64,000 nt of DNA from Paenibacillus typhae (lineage in GTDB: Bacteria; Bacillota; Bacilli; Paenibacillales; Paenibacillaceae): positions 310,001 through 374,000 of the forward strand of contig NZ_FNDX01000001.1 in NCBI RefSeq assembly GCF_900099765.1. Direction: 5' to 3'. Under the pieces are notes generated by a model. The model was not told the DNA's origin. It made no database searches and saw only the letters and a list, made by a program, of their open reading frames with translations. The position numbers were made by a program, and so were the translations under genes. The number at the start of each line of letters is the position of its first letter. Position 1 is the first letter of the stretch. Positions 26,370 to 36,791 of this stretch are shown one piece after another.

Positions 26370-29300
26370 ATGAAGGAGAAGCATTCAGGTTGGAAAAAGA
26401 GGCTGCTTAAAGGTACGCTGGCTGCAGCGGTTGCTGTGCCGCTGCAATGGTTCGCATTTGGAGCCGGACCGGCAGCGTATGCTGAAGGGCCAAGCGATCC
26501 AGCACCGTATATTGAAGCGAAAGTAGTCAATGAGCACGCGGGCCAGAAAATTCTGTTCGACAATACCCACGCCCAGACAGCCGGGGCGGCTGATTGGGTG
26601 ATCGACGGTGCTTTTTCCGACTTTGGCAATGCGCTTGCCCAGGAAGGTTATTACGTCAAGGAGCTTCGCAAGACGACTCCGATCACGTCCAGTGATCTTT
26701 CCAGCTATGATGTTTTCATCGTGGCTGAAGCCAATGTTCCATACAAAGCCAGCGAGCAGGCGGCGATGGCGGAATATGTGGAGAATGGCGGCAGCATCTT
26801 TTTCATCGGCGACCACTACAATGCGGACCGTAACAAGAACCGCTGGGACGGCAACGAGTCCTTCAACGGCTACCGCCGCGGGGCCTGGGACAACCCGTCC
26901 AAGGGCATGAGTACCGAAGAAGCCGGTTCAGCTGCAATGCAGGGCGTAGTCAGCTCAGACTGGCTGGCGGAAGAGTTCGGCGTGCGGTTCCGTTACAACG
27001 CGCTCGGCGATATTACCGCAAACAATATCGTGGCTCCAGAACAGGCATTTGGCATTACAACAGGCGTTTCTGGAGTAGCTATGCATGCCGGCTCCACGCT
27101 GGCGATCCTTGACCCGGCCCGGGCGAAGGGGATCGTCTATCTGCCGAAAACGAATGCCGCCTGGGGTAATGCTGTTGACCAGGGCGTCTACAACGGCGGC
27201 GGCGTAGCGGAAGGACCTTATGTGGCTGTTGCCAAAAAAGGCGCGGGTAAAGCTGCCTTTATCGGCGATTCCTCCCCGGTTGAGGATATAACACCGAAGT
27301 ATCTCCGTGAGGATACCGGTGCCAAAAAAACAACCTACGACGGCTTCAAGGAGGCTGACGATGCTGAGCTTCTGGTGAACACCGTTAACTGGCTTGCAGA
27401 GCAGGAGAGCTATACGGATTTCACCCAGGTCAGCGGCCTGACGCTGGATCAGCCGACCCAGCTGCTGCCGTTCGAAGAGCCGGCACTGTCCACCGAGCCG
27501 CAGCCGGAGCCATGGGCTGCGCCGAATGCCGGCTACAAATGGTATGACCGCAGCACCTTCAAAGCCGGCTCTTACGGCGGACCGGCATCCGCTGCCAATG
27601 CGGAGTACAAATTGACGCACCAGGCGGTGCTGCCGAATGCGCAGAACTTCCAGATCCGTGTCAGTGCGGATAACATTCCTGCGGGTACCAGCGTATCCGG
27701 CTTTCAGCTGGGCATCTACCAGGTAAGCGGCGGGGCGCAGATTGCCAAGATCCAGAACAGTGACGGCACCTGGCCGGCAAGCTACGGCTACAGCTCGACT
27801 TTCAGCCTGACGGCAGACCTGAATGGCCATGCCTATAAGGACCTGACTGTGCAGATCAAGCCGGGCACTACGGCGGCCTCCAATCTGCGGCTGCGCCAGA
27901 ACGGCACGAACCTGATCACCCAGGCGGTAACGCTCGGTAACGTACCGGCAGAGCCGCTGCCGTCCGAGGAGGATCCGATTCCGGCGGCCGTATCCATCTC
28001 TGAAGCCCGTGCCCAAACAGCCGGCACCCTGGTGACGGTAGAGGGCGTTGTAACGACCGAACCGGGTATCTTCGGCGGCCAGGCCTTTTACCTGCAGGAT
28101 GAGACTGGCGGACTGTATGTCTACCAGAGCCAAAGCGGCTTTCATGCCGGTGACACGGTTAAGGTAACGGCAGCTACAGCACTGTACAATACCGAGCTGG
28201 AGCTGACTGAGGTTGTAAAGATTGAAAAGACCGGCTCGGCCGCCCTGCCTGAGCCAGTCACTGCATCGGCGGTAAGCGACAGCAATCAGGGTCAGCTGAT
28301 CAGGCTTAATAATGTGGAAGTGACGAATATAATCACCGCTGCTCCAAGCGGTTCCTTTGAATTCGATGCTATTGCCGGTGACGGGACAAGCAATCACATC
28401 CGGGTAGACGTGCGGACAGGCATTACGCAGGACAGCTTCCCTTATACGAAAGGACAGAAGCTGAATATTACGGGGGTTGCCGCGATTTTTAAAGGCGTCT
28501 TCCAGCTCAAGCCGAGAAGCCTAGCAGACTTCAGCGCCGTGCTAGAGGAGGCTGCTCCGGTAACAACAGCGAAGCTGTCCGCAGAGCCAAACGCCGCCGG
28601 CTGGCTGAACAAGTCCGTTGAAGTGAGCCTCAAGGCAGATTCCGATGCAGCCAACATTTATTACTCGCTGAACAGCGGCGCAGAAGCTTTGTACAGCACG
28701 CCGGTGGCCGTGAAGGAAGACGGACGGCATACAGTGACTTACCATGCGGTTTCAGCCAAGGGCATGGCAGAAGTTGCGAAGACATTGAGCCTTAACATTG
28801 ATACCGCTCTGCCAACAGCGGAGCTGACGGAGTCCGGCCATGCGGTTGGCGATGTGACAGAGGAAGCGCAGCTGAAATTTGAGCTTGCTGCGGAAGACAA
28901 GCTCTCCGGCGTTGCCGCAAGGCAGCTTCTGCTGGATGGACAGCCGGTCGCTGATGGGCAGACCCTGAGTGCTGCGGCACTGGGTGCCGGGTCCCACGTA
29001 GTGAAATACATCGTGAGCGATGCAGCGGGCAACACTGCCGAGAAGAGCTACACATTCCAGATTACAGGCGGAGCAGTTCTCGCAACCGACAAGCCTGGAC
29101 AGGCTGTGCTGTCTTCGAACAGCGGCCACAGCAGCGGGCTGAGTGACGGTAACTTTACCGTAACGATGAATCTGTGGTGGGGCAATAACGCTGCCAGCTA
29201 CAAGCTTTACGAAAATGGCACGCTGATTGACTCCAAGCAGCTGAAGGATGCCTCCCCGTCTGCCCAGACGGCCAGCACAGTTGTTCAAGGCAAAGCTAAT

Positions 29301-29666
29301 GGCACCTATGTATACACAGCAGAGCTGACCAACAAATTCGGCACCACCAAGAGCCAGCCGCTCACGGTAACGATTCGTGACGCTGCTCCGGGCAAGCCGG
29401 TATTGGCCCACGACAACTGGGACGGAGACGGCTCTTATAAAGTAACAATGAATCTGTGGTGGGGCACTAACGCTACAGAGTATCGTCTGTATGAGAACGG
29501 TAAGCTGATCGACACGCAGGCGCTGAATGCTAACACGCCTGCAGCACAGAGCGCTGTCACATCCGTCAGCGGCCGCGCTCCCGGGGAGTATGAATACCGC
29601 GCAGAGCTGGTTAACGCAGCGGGCGTGACCGTAAGTGACATTATTAAGGTAACCGTCAGCAAGTAA
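26370..29666 (+). CDS. secreted multidomain protein with GATase-like, OB-fold and Ig-like modules
   Basis: This 1098-aa exported protein starts at ATG 26370 after AAGGAGG. A signal peptide ends near AYA-EGP (about residue 36). Residues about 58-346 form a DUF4350/GATase1-like domain ([10 protein letters not shown], then [29 protein letters not shown] and [11 protein letters not shown]). A later module beginning [19 protein letters not shown] (about 543-660) matches the OB-fold found in secreted nucleases such as YhcR. Ig/chitobiase-like modules follow, then two repeats of the [11 protein letters not shown] type (about 915-1098) seen at the C-termini of secreted Paenibacillus carbohydrate-active enzymes. 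No SLH or LPXTG anchor is present. No catalytic activity can be assigned; a role on extracellular nucleic acid or glycan is inference from module types and the phosphoesterase neighbour. Confidence 0.8.
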   Translation: MKEKHSGWKKRLLKGTLAAAVAVPLQWFAFGAGPAAYAEGPSDPAPYIEAKVVNEHAGQKILFDNTHAQTAGAADWVIDGAFSDFGNALAQEGYYVKELRKTTPITSSDLSSYDVFIVAEANVPYKASEQAAMAEYVENGGSIFFIGDHYNADRNKNRWDGNESFNGYRRGAWDNPSKGMSTEEAGSAAMQGVVSSDWLAEEFGVRFRYNALGDITANNIVAPEQAFGITTGVSGVAMHAGSTLAILDPARAKGIVYLPKTNAAWGNAVDQGVYNGGGVAEGPYVAVAKKGAGKAAFIGDSSPVEDITPKYLREDTGAKKTTYDGFKEADDAELLVNTVNWLAEQESYTDFTQVSGLTLDQPTQLLPFEEPALSTEPQPEPWAAPNAGYKWYDRSTFKAGSYGGPASAANAEYKLTHQAVLPNAQNFQIRVSADNIPAGTSVSGFQLGIYQVSGGAQIAKIQNSDGTWPASYGYSSTFSLTADLNGHAYKDLTVQIKPGTTAASNLRLRQNGTNLITQAVTLGNVPAEPLPSEEDPIPAAVSISEARAQTAGTLVTVEGVVTTEPGIFGGQAFYLQDETGGLYVYQSQSGFHAGDTVKVTAATALYNTELELTEVVKIEKTGSAALPEPVTASAVSDSNQGQLIRLNNVEVTNIITAAPSGSFEFDAIAGDGTSNHIRVDVRTGITQDSFPYTKGQKLNITGVAAIFKGVFQLKPRSLADFSAVLEEAAPVTTAKLSAEPNAAGWLNKSVEVSLKADSDAANIYYSLNSGAEALYSTPVAVKEDGRHTVTYHAVSAKGMAEVAKTLSLNIDTALPTAELTESGHAVGDVTEEAQLKFELAAEDKLSGVAARQLLLDGQPVADGQTLSAAALGAGSHVVKYIVSDAAGNTAEKSYTFQITGGAVLATDKPGQAVLSSNSGHSSGLSDGNFTVTMNLWWGNNAASYKLYENGTLIDSKQLKDASPSAQTASTVVQGKANGTYVYTAELTNKFGTTKSQPLTVTIRDAAPGKPVLAHDNWDGDGSYKVTMNLWWGTNATEYRLYENGKLIDTQALNANTPAAQSAVTSVSGRAPGEYEYRAELVNAAGVTVSDIIKVTVSK

Positions 29667-29687
29667 TATGCTGGGTGGTTTTAGAGG

Positions 29688-29717
29688 AGCAGCCGGATCG
29701 CCGGCTGCTTTTTTTTG
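29688..29717 (+). terminator. Rho-independent terminator
   Basis: Arms AGCAGCCGG and CCGGCTGCT around ATCG, followed by a run of T. Confidence 0.92.
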
Positions 29718-29885
29718 GCGTTGGCGGTACCGAATTGAATGTTTACATTTGTAGATTGTTAAACACGATAAATATAAAATTTTACATAACTCTGATCCCC
29801 GCTTAATAAACGCCCCGTATACTTTTAAAAGTGCCGAAAATTGGAATGATGAGATTTAATAGACGATAGCGGGGAGTGTGCATCT

Positions 29886-32800
29886 TTGAAAAGTCAACCA
29901 AGAGGTAAACGGTTATTCTCAGGCGTAATTGCCGGTACGCTGATGATGGGGGCTGTAACCCCGGGCAGTTATGCTGCCGGGCTGGAGGAGCTGCAGGATC
30001 AGCAGACGGCCAGTATTGTAGATACGATCAGTGCAGAACCTGCTGTACAGCAGCCGGAAGCAACAGCATCTGTCACTGCAGCAGTGTATGCAGATCCCGT
30101 GCAGGCAGGCGGCCTGATGATTACCGAGCTGGTGCCGGATACGTCCAACTTCAACAAGGCGGATGCCTATGAATTCGTTGAAGTGTACAACAATACCGGA
30201 AGCGCAGTGAATTTCAAGGATTATTATTTCTTCTATAATAATAAAGACAGTTGGAAGTACGATCAGGACGCTGTAATTCCCGCCTATGGCAGCATTGTCT
30301 TTTGGGTGATGAACGGCACAAATGAAGAGCTGACTGCAGATCAGTTCAACACTAATTTTAATGTGGCGCTGCAGGAAGGCGTGAATTTGTTCCGGATCAA
30401 CGGCGGAGGCGGAATGGCCAACACGGCTGCACGCAATTTGCAGATCCGCTCCCGGGCCAATGATAACACGATCATCTCTGCTACATATCAGAAAGAGCAG
30501 GTAAAAGAGAACAAGGGCATTATTTTTGCCTACCCGTCAGCGGGCGGAACCGATATGACTCTTCTGCCGGAATCCGGCACTATTGACGCTACACCGGGTA
30601 TGGTTATCCCAAGCCAGGTTCCCGATAAAAATGTGCCCGGGGAAGAGCAGAAGCCGGTAATCAAGCATGTTCCGGTAACAAGCACCGATCCGGCCGATCT
30701 TGCGATTCAGGCAACGGTCAGCAATCTGCAGACTGAGGGCGATGCGCCTGCACCCGCGGTTGAACTCTTATACCGGACGGAATCGCAGCAGCGGGAAACG
30801 GTCGTAACCATGACCAAAGAGAGCGGCGATGTATACAAGGCAGTAATACCGGCCGTGGCCATGGAAGAACCGGAGCTGCTTTATAGTATCCGCGTCAAAG
30901 GCTCCGCCGAAAGCTATTCGGTTCACGTGAATCTTCCCGATTACAACAACGACGCTGTACCGCCGCTGCTGATTACCGAGCTGCTGCCGAACTCAAGCAA
31001 CGTCGCCGGGACAAGCACCGATGCGTTCGAGTTTATCGAGGTATACAATAACACGGATCAGCCGGTCGATTTTAAAAATTACAAGGTGTACTACCGCTAT
31101 CCCGACAAAGGTCCGGCAGCTGATGTGAAGTGGCCGTCTACCGAAGAGAGCCTGATCATTCCGGCGCAGCAATCGGTAGTATTCTGGATCATTAACAGTG
31201 CAAACACGGCTTACACGGCCGATGAATTTAACGCGGCATTCCAGACGAATCTTACACTCGGCACCAATCTGTTCCAGATCAAAAGCGATGGCATGGCCAA
31301 CTCCGGCCGCCGGGCGATCGTGATCAAGAGCAATACCGAAAAGGATATCGCCTCAGCTTATTACGATGCTGACACGCTTTACAACGGTGGTACGAAAGGC
31401 GATGAGACGAAGGAGAACAAGGCGCTTCTGTATAAATATCCGGTGAACGGTGCCGAAAAAATGCTGAAGATCAGCTCTGGCGCTGCTGCCCCGACTCCCG
31501 GCAAGGCTGAAGCCTTCCAGGTGCCGGCAACCCCGGTGCATGTTGAGCCTGATACTGTGCCTCCTACGGTCAACGATCTGACGGAGGTTCCTGAGATCGA
31601 CCAGTCCAAGGGGCTTGAGCTGAAAGCTTTTGCCGACGATGACAAGGATATTAAATCTGTTGAAGTCCATATTGCGACCGACAAGAAGCCGGAATACGTA
31701 TCCTATAACCTGTCCCAGGACTATAACGATACGCTGTATCACCACAAGCTGTCCTCGGCTGATCTGATCGGCAGAACAGAGGTCCGTTACTATTACACAG
31801 TTTCTGACGGCACCAATATCACAGAGTCCCCGGTCTATACGGTGAAAATCACCGGCGGCCCCGACCGGTCGGCCCTCCGTCTAAATCTTAAGGATGACAG
31901 CCTGGTCAGCGGCAAAGTTACTGTGAAGGGAACCTCTGCGACAGTCAAGCCTGAAGAGCTGGCCCTGCAAATTGACAGCAAGGCAGTAGATGCCGCAGAC
32001 ACGTATGTCTCACTTGAAAATGACGCCTATTTCGTCTTTGACGCCAAAAATGTAGATTACTATTTTAAAAACGGAATTACGATGGGACCGGAAGAGCTGG
32101 GGGATGCCGGCATCCTGTATACCTTCATGGACCCGATTACTTCGTACACTACACTTTCTTTCCCGATTAAAGCGACTGCCCTGAAGTCAGGCCCGGACAA
32201 TACCATCTACATCCGCGCGGGCTCCAAGTCATCGCCGTTTGATCCGCGTCCTGAAGAGAACAAGGATGATTTTGAGATTAAAAACGTGCGTCTTCTGCTG
32301 GCGGACGGTACAGAAATCCTGGACCCGGCCTATGCTGAACGCGAAAAAGAAATCAAAATGGGCGACAGCGCCGGCAAACACGAATCGATCGGGTTCCAGT
32401 TCAATCTGAATCAGGAGCTGCTGGAGTCTAAGTCCTATGACTGGGATACTACTGCCTGGGCGGACGGGCCGCACAGCTTGTCATTGTTGCAGGGCGGGGA
32501 AAAGATCGAGTCATCTGTCATTGTAGATAACACGGCACCGGTCATCCAGCCGAACCTAAAAGACGGGGAGACGTACCGCGGCCAGTTTGAAATGAAAGCA
32601 GACATTAAGGATCAGTATGCCGGAGTCAGCGAGGTTAATGTCAAGCTGGACGGTAAGGCGATCACGCTGCCGTATCAGACGAGCTCCGGCCAGCTGTCCG
32701 CAGGCGCGCATACCCTGCAGATTACCGCTGTGGACAAAGCCGGCAACAAGGCCGATCAAACCGTGCAGTTCAAGGTGCCGGACGAGAATCCGCTTGCCCC

Positions 32801-35678
32801 GCAGCTGATTTCCCCCGCTCAGGATGCAACGGCTGCAGGAACAAGTCCTCAGCTGAAGGTGAAAGTGGAGGATCCTGCCGGTGACCGGATGGACATTACC
32901 TATTATAAGGGCTTCAAGTATGACGGAGAGCATGCGGAGCAGGGCTTCAGCGGGTACAAAAATGCTTCTGACACCGAGCCGCCTAAGCAGAAAGAGTCTG
33001 CCGGAGAAGCCGCATTGACCAGCGAAGAATATTCGGCAATAAGCTCCGCGGACGGGCAGTACCTTATTAACGATTCTGTAGAGCAGTTTCCTTACCAGCG
33101 TTATGAAATAAAACTGGATGAGTCTGTGTCGGGTACAGACCGTGTGGATGTCGAGTGGAAGGGAAACTCCTTGCCGGGCCGTAAAGTCAGCCTGTATGCC
33201 TGGAGTCCTGAAGCGGGAAGCTGGAAGCTGCTGGACTACAAGATTGCCGGGGATACTGATTTTACCCTCAGCGCAACGGTACTGGCAGGCGATTACAACC
33301 AGAATGACAGCATATCTGTTATGGTTCAGGATGAGATTGCCCAGACAGATGCTCCTGCAACAGTTACTGAGGATACCTATGACTATACCTTTGTATGGAT
33401 GTCGGATACCCAGTACTATTCGCAGAGCTATCCGTACATCTATGAGAAAAATGTGCAGTGGATCGCCGACAACAAGGATAATCTCAATGTGAAATATGTC
33501 ATTCACACCGGTGACCTGGTGGACAAGTCGTATCAGGAATACCAGTGGCTGGAAGCCGACAAGAATATGCGTGTTCTGGAGGATGCGGGCATTCCTTACG
33601 GCGTCCTGGCCGGAAATCATGATGTCGGTCATCAGACGGGGGACTATACGGAGTTCTGGAAGTATTTTGGCGAGTGGAGATTCAAGAATCTTCCAGGCTA
33701 CGGCGGTACCTATAACAATAATATGGGTCATTATGACCTGATATCTGCAGGCGGCAACGACTACCTTATTGTATATATGGGCTGGGGTTTGGGAGACGAA
33801 GAAATCAACTGGATGAATGAGATCGTCGCCCGCTATCCGGAGCGCAAAGCGATTCTGGCACTGCATGAATACCTGCTGGTTTCCAATAACCGTGCACCGA
33901 TTGCCGATCAGATTTTTGAAAAGGTGGTTAAGCCGAACAAAAACGTCATTGCGGCGTTGTCCGGTCACTACCATGATGCTGAGCTGAAGGTAGATCAGCT
34001 GGATGATAACGGTGACGGCGTGCCTGACCGCAACGTGTATCAGATGCTGGCCGATTATCAGGGTGCGCCGGAAGGCGGTCTCGGATACATTCGTTTGCTG
34101 CAGTTCGATACTGCGGGGAACAAGCTGCATGTGAAGACCTATTCTCCATACCTTGATGATTACAACTACTATGATGAGCCGGAATATCCGGGCAAAGATG
34201 AGTTCACACTGGATCTGGATCTTCAGCCGGTGACGAAGCGCGTAGCTACAGACTATATCGGGGTAAAAGTGTACACTGATCAGGAAATTGCTGCACAAAA
34301 GGATGTCGCCAGCGGTTCCGAAGTTACAGCAGCATGGAAAGCTCTGAATCCTGACAGCTACTATCAATGGTATGTAAAAGCGGAAGATCAGCATTCCGGT
34401 ATGGTACTGTCTGATATTTGGGGCTTCTACACCGGCAAGCAGGAGATTCCGGTGGAAACACCGAAACCGGAAGTGACACCGGCACCGGGCGGTGTAATAA
34501 CACCGGCTACGCCTTCACCAACAGTCACACCGGCTCCTGCTGTTCAGGGAAGCTTGACGCTGGAGAAGAACAGCGAAGGTGTCTATACTGCCGGTCAGGC
34601 TGCGCTGAGCAAACTGGTGGAGGAGTCCGTAAACGGCGAGATTAACCTTAAGCTCAGCGGCGCACAGGGACAAGCGAAACTGCAGCTGGATGCTTCTGCA
34701 TTGAAGCTGGCAGTAAGCAAGCAGGTTGCGCTGCACATTTCGGCTGCGGGCATGGAGCTGTCCATTCCGGCTGGCTCACTGCCTGAACTGACAGACGGTA
34801 CACAGTCCGTTCTGCTTAATGTGGATACCTCTTTGACAGATGACCTGAAGCAGACGGTTCTGTCCGCAGGCGGCAGCACCAATGAATTCAGAGAGCCGCA
34901 GGCAGTGATCGCACTGGAATTGAGTACCGTAAGCAATGGTAATCCAACAGCGGTTCATCAGCTGAAGGGCAAAGTAACGGTAACGATTCCGCTGACAGCC
35001 CAGCAGCGCAGCGCCATCAATTCCGATTATGCCGGAGTGTACTACTTGAATAATGGTCAGCTGGAGTACATGGGCGGTGAGCTGAAAGCTGGCGGGTTTG
35101 AATTTACAACCAGCCATTTCTCAACCTTTGCTGTCGCGGAGTATCACAAGCAGTTCAGTGATACTGCAGGCCATTGGGCTGAGAGCTACATCTCCAAGCT
35201 GGCTGCCAAGCATGTCGCGACAGGCGTCGATGCTGCGCACTTCCAGCCGCAGGCCGGATTAACGAGAGCGGACTTTGCGGTGCTGGCCATTCGCGCACTG
35301 GGACTGGAAGCTGCGGGAGCAAGCACATTTACTGACGTAGCTGCCAATGTTTATTATGCAGCCTCTGTTGGCAAAGCGGCCGAGCTCGGGTTCATCCAGG
35401 GTGCCGGCGGCAAGTTCCGGCCGCAGGATCAGATTACCCGCGAGGAAGCGGCTGTTGTCCTCAGCAGAATGCTGGAGTACAAGGCCGGGGCTCAAGCAGC
35501 ATCTGCTGCTCCAAGCTTCAAGGATACAGCTGACATTGCTGCATGGGCAGTGCAGGCTGTCGGCAAGCTGCAAGCGAAGGGTCTGCTCAGCGGCAAAGCG
35601 GATAACCGCTTTGACCCGCAAGCCGGAGTGACCCGCGCGGAAATGGCTAAACTGTTGTACAGCTTCATGCAGCTGTAG
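29886..35678 (+). CDS. SLH-anchored metallophosphoesterase with two lamin-tail domains
   Basis: This 1930-aa surface protein starts at TTG 29886, nine bases after GGGGAG, with a signal peptide ending near SYAA. Two lamin-tail domains follow (from about 74: MITELVPDTSN; from about 360: LITELLPNSSN), then Ig-like modules. A calcineurin-like phosphoesterase occupies about 1165-1450, with metal ligands visible in MSDTQYY, HTGDLVD, AGNHDVG, LHEYL and GHYHDAE. A Pro/Thr linker, a pre-SLH domain and three SLH repeats (about 1757-1930) attach it to the wall. Lamin-tail plus phosphoesterase proteins usually release phosphate from nucleotides or other phosphoesters outside the cell. The substrate is unknown. 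The gene follows another secreted giant by 219 bp but has its own terminator-bounded unit. Confidence 0.92.
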   Translation: MKSQPRGKRLFSGVIAGTLMMGAVTPGSYAAGLEELQDQQTASIVDTISAEPAVQQPEATASVTAAVYADPVQAGGLMITELVPDTSNFNKADAYEFVEVYNNTGSAVNFKDYYFFYNNKDSWKYDQDAVIPAYGSIVFWVMNGTNEELTADQFNTNFNVALQEGVNLFRINGGGGMANTAARNLQIRSRANDNTIISATYQKEQVKENKGIIFAYPSAGGTDMTLLPESGTIDATPGMVIPSQVPDKNVPGEEQKPVIKHVPVTSTDPADLAIQATVSNLQTEGDAPAPAVELLYRTESQQRETVVTMTKESGDVYKAVIPAVAMEEPELLYSIRVKGSAESYSVHVNLPDYNNDAVPPLLITELLPNSSNVAGTSTDAFEFIEVYNNTDQPVDFKNYKVYYRYPDKGPAADVKWPSTEESLIIPAQQSVVFWIINSANTAYTADEFNAAFQTNLTLGTNLFQIKSDGMANSGRRAIVIKSNTEKDIASAYYDADTLYNGGTKGDETKENKALLYKYPVNGAEKMLKISSGAAAPTPGKAEAFQVPATPVHVEPDTVPPTVNDLTEVPEIDQSKGLELKAFADDDKDIKSVEVHIATDKKPEYVSYNLSQDYNDTLYHHKLSSADLIGRTEVRYYYTVSDGTNITESPVYTVKITGGPDRSALRLNLKDDSLVSGKVTVKGTSATVKPEELALQIDSKAVDAADTYVSLENDAYFVFDAKNVDYYFKNGITMGPEELGDAGILYTFMDPITSYTTLSFPIKATALKSGPDNTIYIRAGSKSSPFDPRPEENKDDFEIKNVRLLLADGTEILDPAYAEREKEIKMGDSAGKHESIGFQFNLNQELLESKSYDWDTTAWADGPHSLSLLQGGEKIESSVIVDNTAPVIQPNLKDGETYRGQFEMKADIKDQYAGVSEVNVKLDGKAITLPYQTSSGQLSAGAHTLQITAVDKAGNKADQTVQFKVPDENPLAPQLISPAQDATAAGTSPQLKVKVEDPAGDRMDITYYKGFKYDGEHAEQGFSGYKNASDTEPPKQKESAGEAALTSEEYSAISSADGQYLINDSVEQFPYQRYEIKLDESVSGTDRVDVEWKGNSLPGRKVSLYAWSPEAGSWKLLDYKIAGDTDFTLSATVLAGDYNQNDSISVMVQDEIAQTDAPATVTEDTYDYTFVWMSDTQYYSQSYPYIYEKNVQWIADNKDNLNVKYVIHTGDLVDKSYQEYQWLEADKNMRVLEDAGIPYGVLAGNHDVGHQTGDYTEFWKYFGEWRFKNLPGYGGTYNNNMGHYDLISAGGNDYLIVYMGWGLGDEEINWMNEIVARYPERKAILALHEYLLVSNNRAPIADQIFEKVVKPNKNVIAALSGHYHDAELKVDQLDDNGDGVPDRNVYQMLADYQGAPEGGLGYIRLLQFDTAGNKLHVKTYSPYLDDYNYYDEPEYPGKDEFTLDLDLQPVTKRVATDYIGVKVYTDQEIAAQKDVASGSEVTAAWKALNPDSYYQWYVKAEDQHSGMVLSDIWGFYTGKQEIPVETPKPEVTPAPGGVITPATPSPTVTPAPAVQGSLTLEKNSEGVYTAGQAALSKLVEESVNGEINLKLSGAQGQAKLQLDASALKLAVSKQVALHISAAGMELSIPAGSLPELTDGTQSVLLNVDTSLTDDLKQTVLSAGGSTNEFREPQAVIALELSTVSNGNPTAVHQLKGKVTVTIPLTAQQRSAINSDYAGVYYLNNGQLEYMGGELKAGGFEFTTSHFSTFAVAEYHKQFSDTAGHWAESYISKLAAKHVATGVDAAHFQPQAGLTRADFAVLAIRALGLEAAGASTFTDVAANVYYAASVGKAAELGFIQGAGGKFRPQDQITREEAAVVLSRMLEYKAGAQAASAAPSFKDTADIAAWAVQAVGKLQAKGLLSGKADNRFDPQAGVTRAEMAKLLYSFMQL

Positions 35679-35695
35679 GAATATAGGTTTTAAGG

Positions 35696-35730
35696 CAGAC
35701 CGGAGGGGTTCCGGTCTGTTTTTTTTATTT
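35696..35730 (+). terminator. Rho-independent terminator after the phosphoesterase gene
   Basis: Arms CAGACCGG and CCGGTCTG with a 7-nt loop, then a run of about eight T. Confidence 0.92.
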
Positions 35731-35920
35731 AGTTGGATTTTCGCTGCTTAATTTAAGGATTTTCCTGTATTACCTATCATTAGGTGGAAAAACGCTACTT
35801 ATTTCAGCCCAAAACCCCCGATAGACGCATAAATAGTGAAATTAAGTGTCCTTTTTCCAACTAGAATCCCCTCTCCTGTTGCTATTCAAAGAAATAGTAG
35901 GCGATTTTCCACTTAGTTTG
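35728..35920. repeat. composite intergenic repeat element, copy 1
   Basis: Four related units of about 25 bp start near 35728, 35779, 35839 and 35892. The first two read forward (TTAGTTGGATTTTCGCTGC and TTAGGTGGAAAAACGCTAC), the last two are reverse complements of the same motif (TTTTTCCAACTAG and GATTTTCCACTTAG). Forward-forward-reverse-reverse order means the whole element could fold into a long hairpin. The same design with nearly the same spacing occurs at 52566-52762. No protein-coding capacity is evident, though a chance open frame crosses it. Confidence 0.75.
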
Positions 35921-36107
35921 ATTAGCGGTATAAATACGATCCCGGGCGCCGGGCAAATTGCCGAAGACAGATCCGTCCGTAACAGGAGGTCCGTCTTTTT
36001 TTATGTACCATGGATTATGAAAAAAATTTCATTTTGCATTAAGCGCCGCGTTATTTTAACAGGTTATAATGAGAGCAGTAAGTGATGTCGGTATTGGAGG
36101 CCTTAAG

Positions 36108-36791
36108 ATGCGCATCCTGGTTATTGAAGATGAGGAAGGGTTGTCCGACTTTATCATACTGGAACTGAAGCATGAAGGATATGAGGCACGGCCGGTCTAC
36201 GATGGAAGAGAAGGGCTGGAGCTGGCCCTGGGTGAGGATTGGGATATCATCCTGCTTGACCTGATGCTGCCGAATCTGAACGGAATCGAAATCTGCCGGC
36301 GAGTGAAGGCAGTGAAGGATACGCCGATCATCATGATTACGGCAAGGGACAGCGTGATGGACAGGGTCATGGGACTTGATACAGGCGCTGATGATTATAT
36401 CCCGAAACCGTTTGCCATTGAAGAGCTGCTGGCCAGGATCAGGGTCATTGCCAGAAGGGCGGAGAAGCTGGGCAGCCAGCCGCCGATGGTGCTTACGTTC
36501 AAGGATCTGGAGCTGCATATCGAATCCAGAATGTTGAAAAAGGGCGACCGCTGGATCGAGCTGACCAAGAAGGAATACGAGCTGCTGTTTATTTTGTTGA
36601 AAAATATCAACCGGGTGTTAACCAGGGAAATGCTGGTCGGACAGGTCTGGGACTATGATGTCGGGATTGAAACCAATGTGGTTGATGTCTATATCAGGCA
36701 TCTGCGCAACAAGCTGGACACCGCCAACAAGGAAGAATATATACAAACGGTCAGAGGAATAGGATATTTGATACGGGATGATAAAAGTTAA
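36108..36791 (+). CDS. OmpR-family response regulator
   Basis: The 227-aa protein has a receiver domain (acidic pair in EDEEG, phosphorylation Asp51 in LLDLMLP, Lys in PKPFAIEELLARI) and a winged-helix output domain (LTKKEYELLFILLKN, then VVDVYIRHLRNKLD and TVRGIGYLI). The start at ATG 36108 follows GGAGG by seven bases; an upstream in-frame ATG at 36069 has no such site. It overlaps its kinase gene by 14 bases. The sequence is of the ArlR/CssR general type; the regulon is unknown. Confidence 0.93.
   Translation: MRILVIEDEEGLSDFIILELKHEGYEARPVYDGREGLELALGEDWDIILLDLMLPNLNGIEICRRVKAVKDTPIIMITARDSVMDRVMGLDTGADDYIPKPFAIEELLARIRVIARRAEKLGSQPPMVLTFKDLELHIESRMLKKGDRWIELTKKEYELLFILLKNINRVLTREMLVGQVWDYDVGIETNVVDVYIRHLRNKLDTANKEEYIQTVRGIGYLIRDDKS

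Larger units (their letters stand above)
35679..36107. other. intergenic region holding terminator and repeat element
   Basis: The 429 bases contain the phosphoesterase terminator, repeat copy 1 (35728-35920), and after it a further imperfect hairpin with a T-run (about 35967-36003). The rest (36004-36107) is a short A+T-rich leader that should hold the promoter of the two-component system. Confidence 0.6.

Noticed and set aside
26955..28397. Long open frame of 480 codons on the minus strand
   Set aside because: It lies wholly inside the secreted 1098-aa protein gene on the other strand, has no ribosome binding site and gives no recognisable domain; it is a by-product of the codon bias of the real gene.
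32556..34394. Open frame of 612 codons on the minus strand
   Set aside because: It is antisense to the phosphoesterase gene, whose metal-binding motifs on the plus strand are unmistakable. The antisense product has no family features.
35728..35920. CRISPR-like array
   Set aside because: Units are degenerate, change orientation after the second copy and have only four members; no cas genes are in the window.
35846..36085. Possible 79-codon gene between the phosphoesterase and the two-component system
   Set aside because: It runs through repeat element copy 1 and a hairpin, lacks a ribosome binding site, and its product changes character along its length.
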